A stretch of DNA of 64,000 nucleotides from NCBI RefSeq assembly GCF_003072645.1, contig NZ_CP028897.1, positions 4,105,658 through 4,169,657 of the forward strand, given 5' to 3'. The position numbers and the translations under genes are program-made. The notes under the pieces were generated by a model that saw only the letters and a program-made list of their open reading frames with translations, made no database searches and had not been told where the DNA came from. Below are positions 39,301 through 47,179 of this stretch, piece after piece. How positions within the stretch are numbered: position 1 is the stretch's first letter; the number at the start of each line of letters is the position of its first letter. Source of the DNA: Dongshaea marina (GTDB lineage: Bacteria > Pseudomonadota > Gammaproteobacteria > Enterobacterales > Aeromonadaceae).

Positions 39301-41569
39301 GGTAATCGATACCGCCACCGGTTGCCGTACCAGGCAGATAGGCCAGATCAACCACCACATCCTGAGCTGACACCTGAGACAGGCTGATGGTGTAAGTTGC
39401 AAAGTGCCCTTCCCCCTCAAATTCGCGGGTCTGCTCAAAATCATCTCCACGCAGGTCGGCACTCTCATAGATCTCTGATGGACCTGAAATGGTGACAAAT
39501 GGACCATCTTTATCATCACCCTCATCATCGATGATGGTGGTTTCAACGCTGTCAGCTGCGCCCAGGCGGGATTCTCCACCCGTAGTTGCGGTGAGCTGGA
39601 CGGTATAGGTCTCATCTTCTTCGGTCAGGGCATCATCAATGATAGCCACCTGAACCTCGGTGCTGAGTTGACCTGCCGGAATCGTGACCTGAGTCAAACC
39701 TTCCAGGTAATCGATACCGCCACCGGTTGCCGTACCAGGCAGATAAGCCAGATCAACCACCACATCCTGAGCAGAAACCTGAGACAGGCTGATGGTGTAG
39801 GTTGCAAAGTGCCCTTCACCCTGTTCAATGAACTCCTCAAATTCATCACCAAACTGCTGTGTTGCACTCTCGTAGATCTCTGATGGACCGGAGATGGTGA
39901 CAAATGGACCATCTTTATCATCACCCTCATCATCGATGATGGTGGTTTCAACGCTGTCAGCTGCGCCCAGGCGGGATTCTCCACCCGTAGTTGCGGTGAG
40001 CTGGACGGTATAGGTCTCATCTTCTTCGGTCAGCGCATCATCAATGATAGCCACCTGAACCTCGGTGCTGAGTTGACCTGCCGGAATCGTGACCTGAGTC
40101 AAACCTTCCAGGTAATCGATACCGCCACCGGTTGCTGTGCCGGGCAGATAAGCCAGATCAACCACCACATCCTGAGCAGAAACCTGAGACAGGCTGATGG
40201 TGTAGGTTGCAAAGTGCCCTTCACCCTGTTCAATGAACTCCTCAAACTCATCACCAAACTGCTGTGTTGCACTCTCGTAGATCTCTGAAGGACCTGAGAT
40301 GGTGACAAAGGGACCATCAAGATCCTCACCTTCATCATCCAGGATAGTTGTGGTTACACTGTTATCCGCCGCTATCGTAGCCTCAGCTCCGGAAACATTA
40401 GTGATAGTCACCGTAAAATCTTCATCATCTTCAGTAAGCGCATCATCAATAATGGAAACAGGAAGCTCAACACTGGTAACTCCGGCTGGAACTAAGACCA
40501 GAGTGGCACCTTCCAGGTAATCCACCCCTCCACCCGTAGCTGAACCCGCCAGATAAGTTAATTCAACTTCCACATCCAGATTAATTGGTTTATCCAGTTG
40601 AACGGTATACACAGCCTCACCGTCAGACTCACCAACAAATTCAGGCCCGAGCAGTGATACTTCAGGGCCTACGGTCAGATCATTAATAAAGCTAAGCGCT
40701 GTAGCTGTTGTATTTACCGTTGCACCGGTATCTATATTTGCAGTTATCGTAAACTCTTCCAGATCCTCGATCAGTTCATCACTGAGCGTTGGTAGCCGCA
40801 ATTGAAGGTCTGTTTGGCCAGCGGGTAGGGTTACAGGATCAGAAGTCAGATCAAGGGAGACAACGCCAGACAAAGGCTGCCAGGTACCGGAAGTTGTATC
40901 AAAAAATTCAAGCTGGGTTGAAAGGTAATCCAGAGCATCCTGGGCTGAGTCACCGGCGGCACCAATTTCCATAATGAAGGTAAGAGGCTCATCCGTTGCA
41001 GCATCTAAGGAGATAGTCATTAAACTAAATTCACCTTCATCAACTGTACTTCCGGTGAGAGTAAATGTTGGGACAAAGGACGGGATAAAAGGCGCAGTTG
41101 TGTCATCAGGTGCTTGATCCGGACCTGCACCTGGTCCATCTGTATCAAACCCAGCCTCAGCTAAAGTTTCTCCACCAGATCTTTCAATGGTAACTCCTCC
41201 GGCATTCTCACTTCCTGCTGGTCCCCCTTCACCCGCAGCCGCCGCTTCAAATGCTTCGGTTGGGTCGGTACCATCTAAAATAGCCTGCTGTAATGCAGCA
41301 AGATCAACATCCTCTGCACTCAGCGCTTCCGCACTCAGCCCCTCTTCAAAAGTCATAGGTAGAGAAAATACACTGCTTTGTTCCAGAGTTTGAGAATAGT
41401 TTTCTCCGGTAATCTGCAACGAAGCTTCCTGCTCAGTCACAACCAGGGTTCCACCACTCAGCTTCATACCTTCGGTCAAGGGAACCTGTTCGCCCTGAGC
41501 GTTAATATAATATGCATCACCGTTTATCTGAGTAATGACATAGGTCGTGGTTTCGTTTGTAGTGGCCAT
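33314..41569 (-). CDS. Giant LapA-like type I secreted adhesin with Calx-beta repeats
   Basis: This 2751-residue surface adhesin has, in order, an N-terminal retention module (residues 1-100, TTYVITQINGDAYYINAQGEQ) with a LapG-protease-type AAAG at 110-113; a Calx-beta-like domain (about 164-300); 14 Calx-beta repeats (about 301-2115); a beta-propeller-like segment (about 2124-2355: DIAITADGSIYGIGHGTLYTLD, LYVAAYKAIYSIDLNDL); a VCBS-like domain; a DUF4114 domain (about 2457-2608, ending LGDNDFNDIFLEF); and an acidic C-terminal type I secretion signal domain. It should leave the cell through an ABC-MFP-TolC exporter and be held in the outer membrane until periplasmic proteolysis. Neither that exporter nor lapD/lapG homologues are in the window. 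Confidence 0.88.
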   Translation of the reverse strand: MATTNETTTYVITQINGDAYYINAQGEQVPLTEGMKLSGGTLVVTEQEASLQITGENYSQTLEQSSVFSLPMTFEEGLSAEALSAEDVDLAALQQAILDGTDPTEAFEAAAAGEGGPAGSENAGGVTIERSGGETLAEAGFDTDGPGAGPDQAPDDTTAPFIPSFVPTFTLTGSTVDEGEFSLMTISLDAATDEPLTFIMEIGAAGDSAQDALDYLSTQLEFFDTTSGTWQPLSGVVSLDLTSDPVTLPAGQTDLQLRLPTLSDELIEDLEEFTITANIDTGATVNTTATALSFINDLTVGPEVSLLGPEFVGESDGEAVYTVQLDKPINLDVEVELTYLAGSATGGGVDYLEGATLVLVPAGVTSVELPVSIIDDALTEDDEDFTVTITNVSGAEATIAADNSVTTTILDDEGEDLDGPFVTISGPSEIYESATQQFGDEFEEFIEQGEGHFATYTISLSQVSAQDVVVDLAYLPGTATGGGIDYLEGLTQVTIPAGQLSTEVQVAIIDDALTEEDETYTVQLTATTGGESRLGAADSVETTIIDDEGDDKDGPFVTISGPSEIYESATQQFGDEFEEFIEQGEGHFATYTISLSQVSAQDVVVDLAYLPGTATGGGIDYLEGLTQVTIPAGQLSTEVQVAIIDDALTEEDETYTVQLTATTGGESRLGAADSVETTIIDDEGDDKDGPFVTISGPSEIYESADLRGDDFEQTREFEGEGHFATYTISLSQVSAQDVVVDLAYLPGTATGGGIDYLEGLTQVTIPAGQLSTEVQVAIIDDALTEEDETYTVQLTATTGGESRLGAADSVETTIIDDEGDDKDGPFVTISGPSEIYESADQSGDDFEQARELEGEGHFATYTISLSQISAQDVVVDLAYLPGTATGGGVDYLEGLTQITIPAGQLSTEVQVAIIDDALTEEDETYTVQLTATTGGESRLGAADSVETTIIDDEGDDKDGPFVTISGPSEIYESAEQPGDDVVRLTEQPEGHFATYTISLSQVSAQDVVVDLSYLPGTATGGGIDYLEGLTQVTIPAGQLSTEVQVAIIDDALTEEDETYTVQLTSTTGGESRLGAADSVETTIIDDEGDDKDGPFVTISGPSEIYESGGGQTQIDPPGLVGDDFVPQVTEQPEGHFATYTISLSQVSAQDVVVDLAYLPGTATGGGVDYLEGVTQVTIPAGQLSTEVQVAIIDDALTEEDETYTVQLTSTTGGESRLGAADSVETTIIDDEGDDKDGPFVTISGPSEIYESAEQLGDDFVKFTEQPEGHFATYTISLSQVSAQDVVVDLSYLPGTATGGGVDYLEGVTQVTIPAGQLSTEVQVAIIDDALTEDDETYTVQLTATTGGESRLGAADSVETTIIDDEGDDKDGPLVTISGPSEIYESAEQQGDDVVRLTVQPEGHFATYTISLSQVSAQDVVVDLAYLPGTATGGGVDYLEGVTQVTISAGQLSTEVQVAIIDDALTEEDETYTVQLTATTGGESRLGAADSVETTIIDDEGDDKDGPLVTISGPSEIYESAEQQGDDVVRLTVQPEGHFATYTISLSQVSAQDVVVDLAYLPGTATGGGVDYLEGVTQVTIPAGQLSTEVQVAIIDDALTEEDETYTVQLTSTTGGESRLGAADSVETTIIDDEGDDKDGPFVNLRGPAEIGESDGNAIYTVSLTEASEQDITVTLGYLPGTALGAGVDYSEGVAQVTIAAGQLSTEVTVAINDDALTEEDETFTVQLTSTEGGESRLGFNTSVETTILDDEGEEKDGPFVNIRGPEEIGESDGPAIYTVSLTETSEQDITVSLGYLPGTAQGAGVDYSEGVPQVTIPAGQLSAEVSVAIIDDALSEKNEDYTVELTGTFGGESRLGQQTSVETTILDDKGRDKDGPRVKLFGPEEVGESDGEAVYTVQLTKVSEQDITVKLKYIEGTAEGSGVDYSEGDLQVTIPAGQLSAEVSVPITDDALSEDDETFTVKLKSTSGGESRLGNPKAVETTILDDEGEEKDGPFVTLSGPAEVQEPGFAQEDDKGEDEPTLATYTISLSQVSEQDIVVSLAYQPGSATGDGVDYQEGVTQVTIPAGQLSAEVTVEILPDQLIEGDETYTVQLTATQGGESRLGAQTEVETTIIDHNLPPEANPDEGRLEYNDGEMFWNGFKYSHGWKGKLGALDLEENETTTHTSNNSIKDIAITADGSIYGIGHGTLYTLDEAGVVLDTQSLSFSSSKWSALGDVSDDTLLAMKSNSSHLYQIDIATGAISDLGRIKFNGSGICHVGDLVVADSVLYVAAYKAIYSIDLNDLSVVSKFYQGTGSGWEYRGLAIDDDGHLLALTSKELVHEFDFEGGSPVVHDVHNTIELGRYGSVHGAAWNPEVGDTEINGNVLDNDSDPNGDAIRVVAVDGDSGVVGGTLAGEYGTLQLNADGSYTYELDTDHELVRNGDHYLHEQFDYTITDEHGLTASSTLDIHINQGDYDIVFKGQDAGYVNVLGTYNLDEQGNIINVEIIMEASKDYRGLEAPDRGDILASYDVSNKVGMFILANGAKNHGEIDPEDIEFTLGEDGTYTATVNGDEQAVYFTDSSFNVDGKDHFQFEVHEDGTGSLAIATEDLPELGDNDFNDIFLEFRPTSQGIELDPDDFQDDTSEVSTINILRGAEGEEDEFVIPSFDLEEDEVVIHRIEDFEEEDVVDLSELLDNVAEEEIGDYLELSFSEDEDGPASIIQVWTNGDDTETPQTVVLEGVDLRDDYPGLSESEILQQMIDDERLILDSDI
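35225..40669 (-). repeat. Array of 14 Calx-beta-coding repeats inside the adhesin gene
   Basis: The units encode about 125-145 residues each. Nine central units share GPxVTISGPSEIYES...TTIIDDEGDDKD. The period between equivalent points of units 9 and 10 (near 37042 and 37444) is 402 bp. Units 2 and 3 are identical in protein sequence, as are most of units 9 and 10. Variation concentrates in a short acidic stretch after EIYES (for example QQFGDEFEEF, DLRGDDFEQ, GGGQTQIDPPG). Copy number is prone to change by recombination and to misassembly. Confidence 0.85.
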
Positions 41570-41891
41570 GACGATTCACCTAGTTGGCTGTCTCTAGTAC
41601 CTAAATCCTAGTGTGTCTCCCCAAAACCTCCAGCCAAAACAAGATCCATACGACAACTAATTTCAAAACGTTCTAAGGATGATGAAACCGAGATACCAGA
41701 CTTATAAATTTTCGATACAAAGATTATTTCAAATCACTTTTTCTCTAAAAAAATGAATAATCAATATTCATGGTTCACTATTTGCTTAAAAGTTTATGCA
41801 TAGATCTGGAGCTCAAATTTGACGCTTGAGGGGTAAATTCTATCCTTATAGAAGGCAGGTTTTGTCTGATTCAATCATGTCAGGAGGGACG
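41570..41891. other. AT-rich intergenic region between the adhesin and the pilin operon
   Basis: This divergent promoter region holds the control sequences of both the adhesin (minus) and the pilin operon (plus). It is clearly AT-rich between 41690 and 41800. I could not choose a convincing single promoter pair. An AGGTGA ribosome site for the adhesin is at 41577-41582 (minus) and AGGAGGGA for the pilin gene is at 41882-41889. Confidence 0.5.
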
Positions 41892-42299
41892 ATGAGGGCG
41901 GTCACTAAGTATTCTCTGGGCATAACCCTGCTGGAGCTCATGATCACTGTTGCGATCGTTGCTATTTTGGTGGCGGTTGCCTACCCGAGCTATATCAGCT
42001 TCACCACAGAGAGTAATCGCAGTGAAGCTAAAACCGCACTACTAACAGCAGCTAACCTCCAGGAAAACTTCTTTCTTGATAACAATCAATATGCAACCAC
42101 AATGGCGCAACTCTCATTATCTGCAGCAACCGCTACCGGTCTATATACCCTGAGTACAGCCTCAGTGAACACAGCTGCAGACTTTACTCTAACTGCAACA
42201 GCCCAAGGCAGCCAGGCCACTAATGATGCTGCCTGCTTAACCTTAACACTTACCCAAGATGGTACCCGCTCCGGTACCAGTGCCGACTGTTGGGATTAA
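41892..42299 (+). CDS. pilE: Type IV pilin-like protein (PilE family)
   Basis: The type III prepilin leader is short and basic (MRAVTKYSLG), cleaved before ITLLELMITVAIVAILVAVAYPSYISF, with glutamate at mature +5. The rest is a small globular domain with two cysteines near the C-terminus (DAACLTLTL...SADCWD), typical of PilE minor pilins. The ATG at 41892 is chosen because of the strong AGGAGGGA just upstream; a longer open frame exists. Product 135 aa. It heads a minor-pilin operon with pilV, pilW, pilX and pilY1. Confidence 0.85.
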   Translation: MRAVTKYSLGITLLELMITVAIVAILVAVAYPSYISFTTESNRSEAKTALLTAANLQENFFLDNNQYATTMAQLSLSAATATGLYTLSTASVNTAADFTLTATAQGSQATNDAACLTLTLTQDGTRSGTSADCWD

Positions 42300-42302
42300 A
42301 TT

Positions 42303-42848
42303 ATGCGAAGATTTTCTAAGCAGCAGGGGATAAGCTTGATCGAGGTGATGATTACCGCCGTAGTGATCAGTATTGCCCTGCTGGGCTTAGCCGCGATGCA
42401 GGGGATATCCAAATTTTCATCTTTTGAAGCCCAGCAAAGAACTCTTGCCCTTTACACAGCCAATGATCTGGTAGAGCGGGTTTTGATTAACCGATCGTCC
42501 TGGGAGGCCGCTCAACCAACATCATCTGCTGTTGGAACGGGACAAACGGCAATCGCCAGGCCCAATTGTGGTCAAACAACCGGGCTATCTACTTGTGCGA
42601 CTGATGCCTTAAGAGTTCAGTTTGATCTCTTTAGCTGGCAGGAATCCATCTTAGGTAGCAGCGTCTCCGGAGCCTCAGGGCTACTTAGTCCTGTTGGCTG
42701 TGTCGATCTCCAAAACCAAACCCTCACCGTTGTCGTCAGCTGGCTTGGTCGCCAACAGACCAGTGACGCTGCAGCCACAGCCTTTGCCCAAGGATGCGGC
42801 ACAGCAAGCAGCCAACGGCGTCAAATTACTATGACGACCCTCCTATGA
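42303..42848 (+). CDS. pilV: Type IV pilus minor pilin PilV
   Basis: This 181-residue prepilin has leader MRRFSKQQG, then ISLIEVMITAVVISIALLGLAAMQ, with the +5 glutamate. Minor pilins V, W, X and FimT form the priming complex at the pilus tip with PilY1. It starts 3 bp after the pilE stop and its own stop overlaps the pilW start (ATGA), indicating coupled translation. Confidence 0.87.
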   Translation: MRRFSKQQGISLIEVMITAVVISIALLGLAAMQGISKFSSFEAQQRTLALYTANDLVERVLINRSSWEAAQPTSSAVGTGQTAIARPNCGQTTGLSTCATDALRVQFDLFSWQESILGSSVSGASGLLSPVGCVDLQNQTLTVVVSWLGRQQTSDAAATAFAQGCGTASSQRRQITMTTLL

Positions 42849-43849
42849 AACACAATAAGCGCTGCAACAAGGGATTCTCGATTATTGAACTGATGGTCGC
42901 AGTGGTCATCGGGATTTTCCTCACTGGTGGTATTTTAACCTTCTTTGCAGCGTCTCAAAGAACCACAACCCAAACTTTTGAAATCGGAGAGCTTCAGGAC
43001 AGTGGTCGCACAGCAATGCGTCTCATTTTAGAAGATCTGCGGATGGCGGGTTTTTGGGGGGCCTATACCGGAAGTCCTATTGAGGTCGGCTCAGGGGTTA
43101 CTTTAGATGCCGGAGTTGCTATAGCTCAAGACTGTCTTGATGAACGAGGTGAGGGCACCTTCCCTCAAGCAGGTGGAGCTGCTTTTCGCCCGGTCTGGGT
43201 TCGACAAACCACTGCCGGAGGGAGTCTCAGTGGTGCACTAACCTGCGCTAACATCGGTACTTTAGCCGGAACATCCGATGTTATCTCCCTTAAAAGAGTG
43301 ATCGGTAGCCCCGTTGATGATGCTGAAGCTCTACGAGCAGATCGTTTCTATTTTGCTGCAAACTCTTCAAATGCACATATATTTCCGGGAACTGTCACCC
43401 GCCCAACAGATGTAGAGATGCCAGCCAGACAGGTTTGGGAATATCAACATCATGTCTATTACGTCAGTACGACCAATGATATTCCAGGCCTTCGGAGAGT
43501 CCACCTGACAAACACCATGGTGAATGCTGGCGGTGCAGCCGCAGGTCCCATAGTTGAAGGAATAGAACGGATACGGCTGTTATTTGCCGTCGATACGACA
43601 CCTATTCCTGACGGTATTGTTGATGAGTACCTTGCCAGTCCGCTTGATAGCTACTGGAATGAAAACCGTATCATTGGCTTGCGGGTTTTCATTTTAGTCA
43701 GAGCTCGTGAAGTTGCACAAAATTACACCAACAACAATACTTATCTATTAGGGGACATCTCGGTTAGCGGCAATGGAGACGGATTCAGAAGACTCCTTCT
43801 TGATTCATCGATCATGCTGCGAAATATTGCTATTGCCGGAGGCGCCTGA
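42845..43849 (+). CDS. pilW: Type IV pilus minor pilin PilW
   Basis: This 334-residue prepilin has leader MKHNKRCNKG before FSIIELMVAVVIGIFLTGGILTFFAASQRTT. The PilW-typical LQDSGRTAMRLILEDLRMAGFWG follows the N-terminal helix. The ATG at 42845 overlapping the pilV stop is preferred to an upstream in-frame start within pilV. Its stop overlaps the pilX start as TGATG. Confidence 0.88.
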   Translation: MKHNKRCNKGFSIIELMVAVVIGIFLTGGILTFFAASQRTTTQTFEIGELQDSGRTAMRLILEDLRMAGFWGAYTGSPIEVGSGVTLDAGVAIAQDCLDERGEGTFPQAGGAAFRPVWVRQTTAGGSLSGALTCANIGTLAGTSDVISLKRVIGSPVDDAEALRADRFYFAANSSNAHIFPGTVTRPTDVEMPARQVWEYQHHVYYVSTTNDIPGLRRVHLTNTMVNAGGAAAGPIVEGIERIRLLFAVDTTPIPDGIVDEYLASPLDSYWNENRIIGLRVFILVRAREVAQNYTNNNTYLLGDISVSGNGDGFRRLLLDSSIMLRNIAIAGGA

Positions 43850-44310
43850 TGAGTTTCCAACGTAAAGAGAAGGGTGCTGCCCTATTTGTTGCTGTATTAA
43901 TTATTATTCCTCTCACACTGCTCGCAGTAGTCGTGATGAGCACCTCCGGGCTTGATCTGAAAATGGCCGGTGCATCTGCCGGATTTGTCCAAAGTAGCCA
44001 TATACTTGAAGGAGCCATGGAGGAGACGCTTGATGATACGAATCTACCTGGCGACTTAGCTTCCATGACCAGTGCTGCAACAATGACCAAAAACCCTGCA
44101 ATGGGTGGGATAGTTACCTTTACCTACCGGGCTGAAATCACATGTAAACGCAGAGTTGATGCCTCCAGTACCAATACCATACCAGCCTGTCGTTATGTTG
44201 ATGCCGCCGTTTCTCAGGGGTATGGGAAAGCTCGAACCAGTGATGGGTCCCGTATCGGACAGGTTGGTCTGACCGTTGGGGTTGAACAACCCGTCTTAAC
44301 CAGTTCATGA
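43849..44310 (+). CDS. pilX: Type IV pilus minor pilin PilX
   Basis: This 153-residue PilX-like protein has a basic leader, MSFQRKEKG, then AALFVAVLIIIPLTLLAVVVMSTSGLDLKMAGAS. As in other PilX proteins the +5 glutamate is absent and the helix runs straight into the GLDLKMA-type segment. It lies between pilW (overlap) and pilY1 (8-bp gap). Confidence 0.85.
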   Translation: MSFQRKEKGAALFVAVLIIIPLTLLAVVVMSTSGLDLKMAGASAGFVQSSHILEGAMEETLDDTNLPGDLASMTSAATMTKNPAMGGIVTFTYRAEITCKRRVDASSTNTIPACRYVDAAVSQGYGKARTSDGSRIGQVGLTVGVEQPVLTSS

Positions 44311-44318
44311 GGTGACGT

Positions 44319-45388
44319 ATGAGCAACCTACTCTCTCGCATTGTCCCTTTTGCCATCGGTATCTCCTTGGCATCACAAGGGGTTTATGCTGACGACACCG
44401 AGCTGTTTGTTAAGGATTTGGCTGCGGGAAGTAACTATCAGCCCAAGGTCATGATCATCTTTGATAACTCGGGCAGTATGAGCTCATCCGTTGAGCTTGC
44501 GAAAGCTGCATACGATCCGAGTACAACCTATAGCGCTCTCAATAATAATGATAACTCCAGTTACAACACCAACTATATCTATTACAGTCTGGGCACCGAT
44601 CCGGTACCTTACCCTAACGCTACCGGGCAACGTTTCCTGTCAACCTATCAAGGCTGTGATACAGGCCGGCAGGTTCTTGAAAACCAAGGGTTATATACGG
44701 GACAAGTGAAGCGATACCTATGGAACAGCCGTAATTGGAACCGACTACGTTATGGGCGCAATATCAGGGTAGTTGACTGCCTGGATGATATGAATAACCT
44801 CAATCCGAACAACTCCCAAGCGTTCTATAATAAATCCGTTCCGGTTATTGATGGCTATCCAAAAAATGGCCTTGCTAACCAGCCTTACTCAGCCACTTTA
44901 GGTAGCGAAATGCCTGGTGTTTTCTCTACCGGGGCAAGCGTCACCCTTTATACACTCAATTATCTGCGCTGGTACCACGCACCAAGCACAGAAACCAGCA
45001 CAAGAATGCAGGTTGCAAAGGATGCAGTAAGCCGGGTCGTGGCATCTGCACCAGGCGTGGATTTTGGGTTAACCATCTTCAACCTGGATTACCCCTATGA
45101 GGGGGATCGAGATGGCGGACGAATCGTGCGTCGTATTACAACCAACGACCAGACAGGTCAAACCACTTTGCTCAATACAGTGGATGCCCTTGATCCCAGA
45201 ACCAATACTCCTCTGTGCGAAACACTTTATGAGGTTTACCGCTACTATGCAGGCCGTCCGGTATGGTTTGGTGACGATGACTCAAACTACAGCAATTGGT
45301 ACACAGGTAACCAGCCTCCGGCAGACAGAGATGCAATGACAGGCGAAAGTATGAGTGGTAATAAGCCAGTCGGTGGTACCTACACATC
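44319..45388 (+). pseudogene. pilY1: pilY1, 5' part, interrupted by an IS21-family element
   Basis: Encodes the N-terminal part of the PilY1 tip adhesin: signal peptide (SRIVPFAIGISLASQGVYA) and a von Willebrand A domain with the MIDAS motif FDNSGSMSS (residues 48-56). PilY1 sits at the pilus tip, links surface sensing to pilus retraction and may bind host or surface ligands. The coding sequence is cut at ...GGTYTS by the insertion. Joining this part to 48022 after removal of one 6-bp target copy gives ...GGTYTSPYEVCFDNVYVILITDG without a frameshift, a full PilY1 of about 1216 aa. Confidence 0.9.
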
Positions 45389-45407
45389 TGCGTTTTTTGG
45401 TCCATCG

Positions 45408-45476
45408 CGATCACCCAATAAGATCGATAGCGATCACTGAATAATATCGATCGCGATCGCTCAATAATATCGATGG
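45408..45476 (+). repeat. Three tandem 23-bp repeats at the IS left end
   Basis: Units start at 45408, 45431 and 45454, each beginning CGATC and carrying a conserved AATAA-AT-ATCGAT core. A partial fourth (CGATCAC) starts at 45477. Related inverted sequence occurs at the right end (about 47970-48010). Multiple end repeats are known transposase-binding sites in IS21-family elements. Confidence 0.75.
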
Positions 45477-45622
45477 CGATCACTTTTGAGTTTTATATTA
45501 TTGGGTGATCGGCATGAATATTATGCAGTCCCGACCGAAATGTTATTCATTTCAACTCCCGTTTCGCAGGTGTTTTTTTAACCGGCTATGCTCTCTGTTT
45601 GACCTCGAGCGGAGAGCCAGCC

Positions 45623-47170
45623 ATGCCAACGGTGCATATCACCATGCGAAAACTCAAAGAGATCCTCAGACTCAAGTACCAAGGCGGCCTGAGTCACCGC
45701 CAGATCGCAAGCAGCCTGTCTGTGTCTCCGTCGACTGTGTCCAATTACTGCAAAAGGGCCCAACAGATGGGGCTATGCCAATGGCCTCTGCCTGCTGAGT
45801 GGGATGAAGAGCGGCTGCGCCGTGAGTTCCTTGAGACCCGGATCACGGTTCGTCAGACACCTCCTCTGCCGGATTGGGCCGTGGCCCATCAGGAGCTCAG
45901 ACGCAAAGGGATGACGCTACAACTCCTGTGGGAGGAGTATGCTGAGCGACATCCCAAGAACCACTACAGCTATAACCATTACTGCATGCGTTATCGTGAG
46001 TGGCGTAAATGCCAGTCTCCCTCAATGCGTCAGAGCCATAAAGCCGGTGAAAAACTGTTTGTTGATTACTGCGGTCCAACCGTGCCCATCGTGGATCCGA
46101 GGACTGGGGAGGAGCGTCGGGCTCAGATCTTTGTCGCTGTGATGGGTGCATCCAGCTACACCTACGCCGATGCAACCTTGAGTCAGGGGCTGGAAGACTG
46201 GGTGATGAGCCATAAACGGGCCTTCGAATTTCTGGGGGGAGTACCAGAGATGATCGTTCCGGATAATCTCAAAAGCGGAGTCAGTAGAGCGTGTCGCTAC
46301 GAGCCAGATCTCAATCCTACCTATCAGCAGCTGGCTGCACACTATGGTGTTGCAGTGCTTCCTGCCCGTCCTTACAAGCCCAAAGATAAAGCCAAGGCTG
46401 AGGTGGGCGTGCAGATCGTTGAGCGCTGGATCCTGGCAAAACTGCGCCATGAGACCTTCTTCAGTCTGGCTCAGCTAAACCAGCGGATCGGGGCTCTGCT
46501 CACCGAGTTGAACAATCGCCCGTTCAAGAAGCTGCCGGGAAGCCGTAAATCACAGTTTGAATTGCTAGACAAACCGGTGCTCAAATCGCTGCCTCAAAAC
46601 CCCTATCAGTTCACCCGGGTGAAGGCGGTTCGGGTTCATATCGACTATCACATCGAGCTCGACAAGCACTACTACTCGGTTCCCTATACCCTGCTCAAAC
46701 GCAAGCTTGAAGCGCATATCTGCGACAACCTGGTACGGATCTATCATGGTGGTCGCTGTGTCGCGACACATCCACGCAGCTATCAGCAGGGAGGGCAAAC
46801 CACCCACCCCGATCATATGCCGGTCGCACACCAAAAGCAGATGCAATGGACCCCGGGACGCTTTCTGAACTGGGCTCAGGAGATAGGCCCCTCCACGCTT
46901 GCGGTGATCAAACAGCTGCTCTACCGAAAGTCCCACCCGGAGCTTGGATATCGGGCCAGCCTTGGGATCCTCAACCTGGAAAAGCGATATGGACGCCCCC
47001 GCTTAGAAGCGGCCTGCCAGCGAGCAGACCGAACGGGCGTTTACTATCAGAAAGGGATCCGCTCCATCCTGGAAAAGGGGCTGGATGGCCAGCCACTGCC
47101 CGAAACTCAGCCGGATCGTCTGGCGGAGCTCACTCACCTCAATATCCGTGGCTCAGGCTACTATCACTAA
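45623..47170 (+). CDS. istA: IS21-family transposase IstA
   Basis: This 515-residue transposase has an N-terminal HTH (LKYQGGLSHRQIASSLSVSPSTVSNYCKRA) and a DDE retroviral-integrase-like core: first aspartate in LFVDYCGPTVPIVD, second in MIVPDNLKSGV, glutamate in KDKAKAEVGVQIVERWI. The C-terminal domain is of the IS21 type (LDKHYYSVPYTLL). The ATG at 45623 (MPTVHITMRKLKEIL) with GGAGAG upstream is preferred to an earlier in-frame start. istB follows after 9 bp. Confidence 0.93.
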   Translation: MPTVHITMRKLKEILRLKYQGGLSHRQIASSLSVSPSTVSNYCKRAQQMGLCQWPLPAEWDEERLRREFLETRITVRQTPPLPDWAVAHQELRRKGMTLQLLWEEYAERHPKNHYSYNHYCMRYREWRKCQSPSMRQSHKAGEKLFVDYCGPTVPIVDPRTGEERRAQIFVAVMGASSYTYADATLSQGLEDWVMSHKRAFEFLGGVPEMIVPDNLKSGVSRACRYEPDLNPTYQQLAAHYGVAVLPARPYKPKDKAKAEVGVQIVERWILAKLRHETFFSLAQLNQRIGALLTELNNRPFKKLPGSRKSQFELLDKPVLKSLPQNPYQFTRVKAVRVHIDYHIELDKHYYSVPYTLLKRKLEAHICDNLVRIYHGGRCVATHPRSYQQGGQTTHPDHMPVAHQKQMQWTPGRFLNWAQEIGPSTLAVIKQLLYRKSHPELGYRASLGILNLEKRYGRPRLEAACQRADRTGVYYQKGIRSILEKGLDGQPLPETQPDRLAELTHLNIRGSGYYH

Positions 47171-47179
47171 GGATCAAAG

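Noticed and set aside
35225-40669. CRISPR-like regular repeats
   Set aside because: The period is about 400 bp, the frame is open throughout and the repeats encode Calx-beta domains; there are no short repeats with unique spacers.
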